From Stagonosporopsis chrysanthemi (lineage: Eukaryota; Ascomycota; Dothideomycetes; Pleosporales; Didymellaceae): DNA of 14,834 bases. A model generated the notes under the pieces. It made no database searches. It saw nothing but the letters and a program-made list of their open reading frames with translations, and was not told the origin of the DNA. Of this stretch, positions 8,401 to 14,834 are shown piece by piece; the stretch's first letter is position 1, and every line of letters begins with the position of its first letter. A program made the translations under genes and the position numbers. The stretch lies in the NCBI GenBank assembly GCA_022560025.1, contig JAFISE010000360.1:1-14834 (forward strand), in the 5' to 3' direction.

Positions 8401-11060
8401 CTAATATTAGTAGAAGCTCTTTTTACTATATTACTATACTAGAAGTGTTTTTTTAAAAGAGTATAGACATAGTATATATCTAAGAACTCTTTACCTATAC
8501 TAACTTAAGAACTTTTACCTACCTAGACTATAGATACCTTGCATCTATTAGCACCTAGGATACTTCTAATATACTAGGCTTAACCTGCTCTAAGGTAATA
8601 ATATATATCTATAAAGAGCACTACTTTAAACTCTAAGCTAAAGAAAGCCTTAATTACCTAGACTTGCTATAAGCTGTTATAAACAAAGTCTTTATACTAA
8701 ACTACTATAGACAGCTATATACTTTTAGCGTAATATAGTATATTATATATTTAATACTTTTTTAATAGTGCTTTATAGAGAGTAACTTTAACGCTAAGCA
8801 CAAGTCTTTTAACCTAGCTGCTAGCGCAGCTAACAGAAGTGCTAAGCTAGCTAGATAGGCTAATGCTACCTTTATAGACTATATTAGCATCTTAAGACAG
8901 CTAATATACTAAAGAGGCTAGGTTATTAACTTTACTTTTTCTAACGTTTTATTTGCCTAATTATAAGTTAATATAAGTATATATAGTAGTTTAGACTATA
9001 AGATAATAGTAACCTATATTCTTACCTCTATAAAGAGTATACAGTACCTAGATTAATACTACTACTAAGTTATAAAAGTAAGCTTACCTAAGTTTACAAA
9101 GCTTATTAAGATAGGTATTTAAAATATTCTAGACCTACTTAAAGCTTAAGGTATAGTACAGCTTAATAAATATATTATAATACTAACAGAGGTAGTTTAG
9201 TACTTTATAAAGACAGCAAGCAAGCTAGATTGCAAGTAAGAATATACTATACTATAGTAGATAAAAAAGTATAAGACAGCCTACTAAGCTTACAAATATA
9301 CTAGATAATACTATAGTAGTAGTACTTTACTAGAAGAAATATAAGCTTTTAAGACAATAGTTTAATAAGCTAAAAGATAATACTAGAGATATATTTTTAA
9401 TAATACTAAAGACAGTAAGAATCTATTTAAAGTAGTTGCTTAGTATAAGCTTATACTAAACTATTAGGACACTTCTCTTATAGTAGACAGCAAAATAATA
9501 TCTAACTTCTTAGAGAAAGTAAAAGTACTTTAAAAGTAAGTTCTTAACTACTATATAGTAAAAGATAACCTTAGCTACTAACTATAGTAAGAAGTAATAG
9601 CACTTCTCTCTTAGAGTATATATATCTTACTAGAAGAAGCTAAGTAAAATATAATAAAGGTCTTTAGTACTTTACTAAGAACAGACTGCTTTATAGTGCA
9701 ACTACTCTGTACTTGCTAGGCCTAGGTAAGAGAACTTATACAATAAATCTTCTAGTAATACCTTTAACTTAACTACTTTCTAAGCTAGTAGAAGCTTATA
9801 GAAGTAGCTATAATACCTAAGGTAAGAAAAAAAGATTAGACGTTACTCTAATCTTAGAAACCTATAGTACTTTTTTTTTATATTAAAAAGAGCTTTAAAA
9901 GAATAGTAGCTAGAAGAATTATATAGACTGCTATAACTTATAAGATCTTTAGCTTCTAGTATAGAAGTGCTTTCTTAAAGCGCTTTGCTATAGATCTAAC
10001 TATAGTATTTACTTACAATATAGAAGTAGTATAAGCAAAAAGCTAGTACGTTATAATAGTAACCTTAGATGTGCAAAGTGCCTTTAACGCTCTTTTTAAA
10101 AACTACCTACTACTACTGTCTATAGACATAGAGAGGAGATTTAGATATATAGATAATATATACTTATATTAAGCTTTGTACTTTTTTAATAAGAATATCT
10201 AGCTCTTAGTAGTAGACTTATAACAAATTAAAGTATAAGGCACAGCTAATAAGGTTACTTTTACCTTAGAAAAACAAGAAATAATCTACTTTACTTAATA
10301 AAAAAGTAGCTATATACTACTCTGTGTAGTAGACAAATATCTTATAATCTATCTAATCTTGCTAAATATATTAAGAACCTAGCTAGCTTTCTAATAGCTA
10401 AAGATCTAGTTTAACTATAAGCTTACCTTTAAGTACTATATAGCTACACATAATATAAAAGTAGCTAAGGTAGCTTATTATATTTGTAGCCTAGCAAACA
10501 CAGCCTATAGACTACTAGCTAGCTTTCTTTACAAAGCTATAATAACTTATATATACCTGTCTTTTTTATATAAAGCTAAGTACTAGTATAGAAGTTGTAT
10601 AAAGCTTTTATATATACTAAAACCTAGCAGACTTATAGAAGTTAGTACTTATATAAAGTAGTATATAGTAGTTATAAATAAAACACTAGCTATAGTAGCT
10701 AGAGAGATTCTTTTAGTATAGTAAACAACCTTTATTACTACTCTTTTCTAAGACACTAGACTACTTTTTACTAGTAATATATTAGAAGAAGCTAAACTCT
10801 GCTTTGCAACACATCTGCACATAATAAATACAGAATACCTACTTGCTAGCTGTATAGTAGCTATAAGAATAAGTATAGGTAGGTTAGCTAAAAAGCTATA
10901 GTAAATACAGACTAAAGTCTAGTACTTAGGATCTTTACTGCCTAAGATTTCTAAAACAATACTATTAGCTTCTTACTACTTACCTAGCTGCTAAATAGAC
11001 CTAATAATAAGTATAGATAAAAAGAGTATAGTAAAGGTATTTTAAAAATAGTAAGCTAAC
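8401..11060 (+). pseudogene. Tad-like LINE ORF2 (endonuclease-reverse transcriptase) remnant
   Basis: Second ORF of the LINE, holding one frame for about 2.6 kb. The AP-type endonuclease spans about 8418-9040: IDIVYI-stop-ELFTYTN (family IDIVxIQEPFTYxN), DYRYLA, SNFNAKHKSF at 8781-8810 (family GDFNAKHxxF) and SSLDYK (family SDHE; catalytic His now Tyr, Asp codon 8994-8996). A linker with TAYQAYKYTRQY follows. The reverse transcriptase has LDVQSAFN (Asp 10068-10070; second position Asn at 10086-10088) and RYIDNIYLY (10143-10169; family GYADD). Thumb and downstream motifs are LTFKYYIATH, SLANTAYRLLAS, LEEAKLCFATHL and LGSLLPK. Only about 21 codons separate AFN from IDN where relatives have roughly 80-90, so the region carrying PQGSPLSP is missing in frame. 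The usual RNase H domain was not found: similarity stops near 11060 at DKKSIVKVF. Confidence 0.9.
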
Positions 11061-11065
11061 TTAAC

Positions 11066-11212
11066 TACTAGTTAATTTCTTTACAGACTTTATATAATTT
11101 AATTGTAGTATATATAGCTTTTTTTACTCTAACTTTATATACTTTTTCTACTATAATAAATTATATAGACTTTACTACAATATTAGATCTAGATATAACT
11201 TAGTAGTAAGGT
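11066..11212 (-). pseudogene. Ty3/gypsy integrase fragment
   Basis: About 147 bp closely matching 13343-13486 on the same strand. It covers the stretch just before the integrase C-terminal domain (KVYKVRVKKAIY then IKLYKVCKEIN, against KVYRVRVKEAVY then IKLYKVCREIN in the longer copy). It ends on one side against the LINE 3' end and on the other exactly at the LTR that starts at 11213, within the flank AAGGT (11208-11212). It is too short to assign to an element by itself. Its identity rests on the longer copy. Confidence 0.75.
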
Positions 11213-11490
11213 TGTAATAATATAGAATACTAGAGAAGTCTAAATTGCATAGGTATCTACTATAAAGTGTATAAAAGTACTAAAATAAACTATAAGACTA
11301 GATCTTTATTTCTATAAGTCTTATATAAAAGAATACTTAAAAACTATCTATTTAAACTTTATAAAAGCTTTTCTTTTTATACCTAGAAGCTTAGAAAAGA
11401 CTGTACTAAGAAGTAGTTAGAAGACAGATCTAAGTTAGGTAGTTGTTAAGTAATATAAAGTAAGCTTAAAGAACTAGGCTTGTTTTTATA
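11213..11490 (-). repeat. 278-bp LTR, copy 3 of 3, probable 3' LTR
   Basis: Third copy, again exactly 278 bp and the most RIP-altered of the three. On the plus strand it starts TGTAATAATATAG and ends TGTTTTTATA. Its flanks differ (AAGGT left, TTACT right), so it is not a simple solo LTR. A purine-rich tract sits directly upstream on the minus strand, and minus-strand gypsy integrase and chromodomain sequence lies further upstream. This suggests it is the 3' LTR of that minus-strand element. No matching 5' LTR is seen in the window. Confidence 0.8.
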
Positions 11491-11493
11491 TTA

Positions 11494-11504
11494 CTTTTCT
11501 CTTT
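11494..11504 (-). other. Candidate polypurine tract
   Basis: On the minus strand AAAGAGAAAAG lies three bases before the LTR start at 11490. This is where an LTR element carries the primer site for plus-strand DNA synthesis. RIP raises A content generally, so a chance purine run is possible. The position relative to the LTR is what supports the call. Confidence 0.45.
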
Positions 11505-12244
11505 ATAGGCAGATTGTCTTTAATTCTACAAAATTATAAAGAAAATTCTTATGCTATAAAGGTTTAAGCTTTAAAAAGGTATAAAATATATCTAACTTTT
11601 ATTTATCTTAAGACTCTAGTTTTTTTTTACTATAATTAACTTCTATTTAGGTTTTACTATATAACCTATGTTAGTTACTCTATACTTATCTATCTTAAGT
11701 ATACTTTCTAGTAACAATAACTAAGCAAATTAGATTATTATTAGGCTTATAGCTGTTATAAGAGCCTATGCTACAACAGAGTTGCTTTTACTAAAGTTGT
11801 AGTAACTGTAGAAATATATTTAATCTACTTCCTAATTAGGTTAAATTGCTTACAGCATGCTTCTTAAGTAAATAACACGTACTCTGCCTATTTCTGTTCT
11901 TTAACAGACACTAATTCTTACTATAAGTACTTTAAACAACTTTATCTAATTACTACTAACTATTACTAGGCTTGTTTTTTAGTTACTATACTAATACCTG
12001 TCTCTTTTAGTACTTTTGCAGTAGCTTATTAAGTTATCTGCCTTTGTTTAATTTAGGCCTTTGTACAAAAAAATACAGTAGTATATACTTTTAATAAGGT
12101 ATTATTATTAAAGTATACTTATTATATACTTTAAAACAAGAAGTGTTGTCTAGTTTAATTACTACTACTTTCTTCTTATTAGTTTTTAGGCTAACCTTTA
12201 AATAAGTGCTAATTTATATTAAACCTAAGTATAACACTTTTTAA
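11505..12244. other. RIP-degraded stretch, unassigned
   Basis: AT-rich sequence that lies, on the minus strand, between the gypsy chromodomain and its presumed 3' LTR. Plus-strand frames around 11880-12240 are fairly even (for example PVSFSTFAVAY near 12000) but match nothing I recognise. It may be the upstream part of the coiled-coil reading that follows, or an unknown insertion into the gypsy element. Confidence 0.35.
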
Positions 12245-12715
12245 AGCAACCTTGTTACGTAGAAAGAAGCTATAGTAGAGAAAAGTAGAGAGTTAAAAAA
12301 GCTAGAAGCAGAAGCTGCGCAGGCTGTCTATAAGACTACTTAAGATAACCTCTGTTAGTTAGCCTATGCCTTAGTAAGTATAGTATAGGTAGTAACTGCG
12401 CAGCTTAAAGAAGTGTTAGCTGCTAACATATTACTTTATTAGTACTATGTCTAGCCTATTACTAATTAGGCCTTAGTAAAAGTAATAAAAGTACTTACTA
12501 TATAAGTAAAGTCTCTGTAAGATAAAGTAGTAGAGCTTAAGTAAGTAGTAGTATCCTTGCAGGCTCTAGTAGTTAAAGCTCTATAACAGAGTACTAAGAG
12601 CAAAGGCTTAAAGAAGTTAGTGCCTAAAAAGGTATTAGCTAATTTAAATACTCTTTTAGTAGATACTAAGAAGAAGATAAGTAATATTAGTAAGGCTCTA
12701 GCTTAATTACTATAT
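12245..12715 (+). pseudogene. Unidentified coiled-coil protein remnant
   Basis: One plus-strand frame (codons beginning at 12254) reads as a long helical protein once TAA/TAG are taken as former Gln codons. It is rich in Lys, Glu, Ala, Leu, Val and Gln: KSRELKKLEAEAAQAVYKTT, VTAQLKEVLAAN, LVKVIKVLTI, DKVVELK, then KSKGLKKLVPKKVLANLNTL. Hydrophobic spacing suggests a coiled coil. I do not recognise the family. A gag-like or structural protein of another element is possible. It is antisense to, and lies within, the presumed gypsy element, so it may mark a further nested insertion. Boundaries are only where the pattern fades. Confidence 0.35.
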
Positions 12716-12886
12716 ATACAGTAAAGTAGATATTTTCTTTTATTACTTAGCTAGGTTAGTAGAAGTTTAAAGTAGTCTAGGTCTTCTTTGTCTTTTAAAT
12801 TTATAACGTGCTTACTTAAACTATTACTAGCTATTCTTTTTCTAAGATTTAATCTAATTTAGTAACTATATTAAAAAACCTAGTAA
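12716..12886. other. Short AT-rich gap
   Basis: Sequence between the coiled-coil reading and the end of the gypsy chromodomain. It would be gypsy 3' untranslated sequence on the minus strand. No motif was seen. Confidence 0.3.
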
Positions 12887-13486
12887 TTACAAATACTTAT
12901 TATAAAATACTCTTAGCTTATAAAAAGTGTTCTTAAAGTTTTCTACTAAGTACTAAGTAGAGTTAGAGTTATATTCTAGCTAACTTACACAGTACTTTAA
13001 GTATTGTTAGACTAGCTTACTTGTAAGTATCTCTTATACTTCTTATTCTTTAACTTTTTAAATTAAAATACCTAAAGGTTTTAGAGCTTTTTATCTAGGC
13101 AGAAGGTCTGCTAAGTCTTTGCAGAGTATATTTAGAGCAAAGACGTTGTAAATTTATAAACTAGAAAGAAGTTTTAAACACTATAAATAACTAACTTGCT
13201 TAAGAACTTTAAACAGACCTTCTTATAGGTTAGATAGCTTTTAGCTAAGATGCTTAACAGCTAAGTTCTTAGTTAACAAGTATACTTTATTACTTACTAC
13301 CTAGTTAACTAGACTGCAGTGCTTGTCTTTAGTAGCTAACTGCTAGTTAATTTCTCTACAGACTTTATATAATTTAATTATAGCATATACAGCCTCTTTT
13401 ACTCTAACTCTATATACTTTTCTTACTATAACAAATTATATAGACTTTGCTATAGCGTTAGATCTAGATATAACTTAGTAGCAAGG
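12887..13486 (-). pseudogene. Ty3/gypsy integrase C-terminus with chromodomain (chromovirus)
   Basis: Minus-strand 3' end of a Ty3/gypsy pol gene. In order: RKVYRVRVKEAVYAIIKLYK, a KDKHCSLVN stretch, VVSNKVYLLTKNLAVKHLS (family GDKVWLSTKNLxxxRPSxKL), EGLFKVLKQVSYL (family GPFKVxEKVGxxAY), IYNVFALNILCKD (family IHNVFHVSLLxP), then the chromodomain EILTSKLV, YLKYCVS-stop-LEYNSNST-stop (family YLVKWxGYxxxxxTW) and YLVENFKNT. Several Trp and Gln codons are now stops. The chromodomain targets integration to particular chromatin in such elements. The frame ends at TAA in 12887-12889. Upstream pol (protease, RT, RNase H, integrase core) is absent: similarity ends at 13486, the same base at which the duplicate at 11066-11212 ends. 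Confidence 0.9.
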
Positions 13487-13630
13487 TGTAACACAGTGCT
13501 GTAAACAATCTGCACTCTTTAGAATAGCTGTGCAGTGTTAGCGTTAATAGAAAATAGATAGTACAGTAGTAGAAGTTAAAGTTAGTGTTTAGTAGCCCTG
13601 CAACTGTAAGCAAGCACTGCTAAGAAGCTG

Positions 13631-13650
13631 CTGCCTGCCTGCCTACCTGC
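13631..13650. repeat. CTGC tetranucleotide repeat
   Basis: Five CTGC units in a row, the fourth changed to CTAC. That TpG-to-TpA change is the RIP type, suggesting a perfect repeat before mutation. Confidence 0.7.
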
Positions 13651-13861
13651 TTGTAGCAGACTACTAATAACAGCAGACACTGCTTTAAACAACTTAGGCA
13701 GCGTTAGGCAAACGTAAAGACATAGACTTGTTTTAAAGCACGTTTGTCTACCTCCTTAGGCACTATATAGCTGTCTGCAAGATGCACTAGCAGGGTATAT
13801 TGTTATTGCAGCTGTTGTTGCACCTAAACAGCTACTACTAGGAGCTCTATCTTAGGGCTGC

Positions 13862-13950
13862 AACTAGAGTTAGGGCTAAGTCTAGTTAACGTCTAGTTCT
13901 AAGATATTTAGGTCCCTGCATAATTATTATTACATAGGCTAACTCTAGTT
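13862..13950. repeat. 12-bp inverted repeat with GTCTAGTT direct repeats
   Basis: AACTAGAGTTAG (13862-13873) is the exact reverse complement of CTAACTCTAGTT (13939-13950), separated by 65 bases. GTCTAGTT occurs at 13880-13887 and 13891-13898 inside the loop and again at 13965-13972. It could fold or be a remnant of a small mobile element's ends. No function can be claimed. Confidence 0.55.
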
Positions 13951-14073
13951 ATCTTTAGAGGTTAGTCTAGTTACATGCCTGTAAGCTAAATTGCCTAAAA
14001 ATTCAGTATATAAATTAGTATACTAAGCTGCATGTTGCAGCTTATTTTTAGCCTTACAGCCTGTATAGTTAAT

Positions 14074-14119
14074 AAGGTTAAGGTTTTGTGTTTAAGGTTA
14101 AAGTAAGGTTTGTAAGGTT
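14074..14119 (+). repeat. Cluster of five AAGGTT hexamers
   Basis: AAGGTT at 14074, 14080, 14094, 14105 and 14114. The first two are directly adjacent. This resembles a decayed short tandem repeat. It is not the canonical TTAGGG telomere repeat. Confidence 0.6.
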
Positions 14120-14269
14120 GCAACAGCCCTGCAACTAGGTTTAGAGGCGTTCTAAGGCATTCTAAGATAACAACTATGTAGGAAGACGCGTCTACTACGC
14201 AATATATAGTGCAGAGTCTATAGTTGCTATTAGCAGCGTGCAACTACATCTAATTGTGCAACAGCTACT

Positions 14270-14834
14270 ATAACAGAGAGCAGCGTTGCAGGCAAGTATT
14301 TTAAGCATTTAGTAGAGTACGTGTTAGCAGTGTGTAGAGAGTGTAGACATAGGGTGTTGCCTAGCTAGATTAAAAGCTATCTGCAAGGTGTGCACTGCGT
14401 AGGCTGCAAGCACGCCGACGCAATAGCAGACGAGGTGCGCAGCTGGGCTAGGTTGATCGACTACGCCAGCTAGTTAGAGGTACCTAGCTAGACAATCAAG
14501 CTGTTGGAACAGCTGCTGGTGTACGCAGATGGGTTGATGTGTCAAATAGAGCCTGACGGTTGCTGCCAGATATTCCGAAGCGCAGAGACGATGAGGAAAC
14601 ATTGGCAGAAGACCCACAACTAGTCGCCAGCAGGGAAAGGTAGACGCCCAACTCGTGTGCAGCAGAAGAGCATCCAGGATCGCATCAGCCAAAACTGCAA
14701 GACAGTGCACTGCCAGCGGTTGATGGTGCAGGGCCAGGGGTCGCAGTACTTCGAGGTCCACCAGCCGGGCGACAACGGCCCAGAGGCAGTACCCATCGAC
14801 GGCGACGCAGCGTGGGCGCAGGTGGGCAAGCAGA
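14270..14834 (+). pseudogene. OrsD-like (DUF3505) zinc-finger protein, 5' part with RIP stops
   Basis: N-terminal part of a protein of the fungal OrsD/DUF3505 type, also found joined to RecQ-like helicases in some ascomycetes. The likely start is ATA (14270-14272), a RIP-altered ATG, giving TESSVAGKYFKHLVEYVLAV. Landmarks: CRECRHRVLPS (first Cys pair), VGCKHADAIADEVRSWARL, a QLLVYADGLMC segment, a C2H2-like finger (Cys 14540, Cys 14561/14564, MRKHWQKTH) and HN-stop-SPAGKGRRPTR (family HxWS). Then come NCKTVHCQRLMVQGQGSQYF and AWAQVGKQ at the window edge. The frame is intact except for four TAG codons at 14366, 14471, 14489 and 14621, each explained by CAG or TGG to TAG. An S-Y-L at about 14375-14383 replaces the usual His-containing site. 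The rest of the gene lies outside, so whether a helicase follows cannot be seen. The family's molecular role is uncertain. Confidence 0.85.

Larger units (their letters stand above)
13487..14269. other. Transition zone with partial RIP; no gene found
   Basis: Base composition rises gradually from RIP-saturated to near normal, with CpA, TpG and CpG reappearing. It starts TGTAACACAG at 13487, directly against the gypsy integrase edge, which could be the terminus of another LTR. It holds several short repeats listed separately and the motif AGCCCTGCAACT twice (13594-13605 and 14125-14136). I found no convincing coding sequence on either strand; an 82-codon open stretch on the minus strand (13995-14243) resembles nothing known. 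The right part is presumably the 5' region of the gene that follows. Confidence 0.5.

Noticed and set aside
5205..11490. The LTR pair at 5205 and 11213 as the two ends of one 6.3-kb LTR element
   Set aside because: The sequence between them is a pogo gene and a LINE, and the left copy has its own target duplication, so the pair does not bound one element.
13487..13735. A fourth copy of the 278-bp LTR
   Set aside because: The ends look faintly similar (TGTAACA at the start, CTTGTTTTAA near 13730), but the interior does not align and the length differs.
13995..14243. 82-codon open frame on the minus strand
   Set aside because: No recognisable motif, and it lies in partly RIP-mutated sequence upstream of the OrsD-like gene.
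14474..14829. Two overlapping minus-strand open frames of 95 and 69 codons
   Set aside because: They are antisense shadows of the OrsD-like gene, which has clear family motifs on the plus strand.
1..14834. CRISPR array, tRNA, rRNA, riboswitch or a novel defence or biosynthetic system
   Set aside because: No regularly spaced repeats, no cloverleaf or rRNA sequence recognised, and no intact operon-like gene set. The content is explained mainly by RIP-mutated transposons and one damaged host-type gene.

Overview
The window looks like a transposon graveyard from a filamentous ascomycete (Pezizomycotina) genome, heavily mutated by repeat-induced point mutation (RIP). From about base 100 to 13,490 the sequence is very AT-rich. 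Surviving C stands mostly before T, surviving G stands mostly after A, and CpA, TpG and CpG are scarce. Reading frames are broken mainly by TAA and TAG where related proteins carry Gln or Trp. No intact gene is present. The useful annotation is therefore a set of pseudogenes, recognised by reading through RIP-type stops.

Layout. Bases 1-99 are an unmutated GC-rich edge, possibly the tip of an LTR on the minus strand. Bases 100-1261 are unassigned. Bases 1262-2093 are a plus-strand hAT transposase, cut off by a 278-bp LTR (2094-2371). Bases 2372-2839 are unassigned. Bases 2840-4690 (minus) and 5063-6675 (plus) are two head-to-head pogo/Fot1-like DD35D transposases. The plus copy is split by a 278-bp solo LTR (5205-5482) with a 5-bp target duplication. 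Bases 6676-11,060 are a Tad-like LINE with ORF1 (CCHC knuckles) and ORF2 (endonuclease plus reverse transcriptase). Its RT has an internal in-frame deletion and no RNase H was found. Bases 11,066-11,212 are a small minus-strand Ty3/gypsy integrase fragment. A third 278-bp LTR follows (11,213-11,490) with a polypurine tract beside it. An unexplained plus-strand coiled-coil reading lies at 12,245-12,715. The integrase C-terminus plus chromodomain of a minus-strand Ty3/gypsy element lies at 12,887-13,486.

From 13,487 the mutation load falls gradually into ordinary GC-rich sequence. The window ends inside a plus-strand OrsD-like (DUF3505) zinc-finger gene (14,270-14,834, running off the end) that carries four RIP-type TAG stops. 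This suggests RIP spread from the repeats into a neighbouring gene, or that the gene is itself repeated.

The elements form a nest rather than a pathway: the LTR retroelement inserted into older DNA transposons, and the LINE lies against the 3' end of the plus-strand pogo copy. I found no previously undescribed functional system. The most informative signals are the exact LTR insertion that can be undone in frame, the RT deletion, the shared integrase breakpoint and the RIP gradient. Family assignments rest on motif recognition from memory, without database searches.
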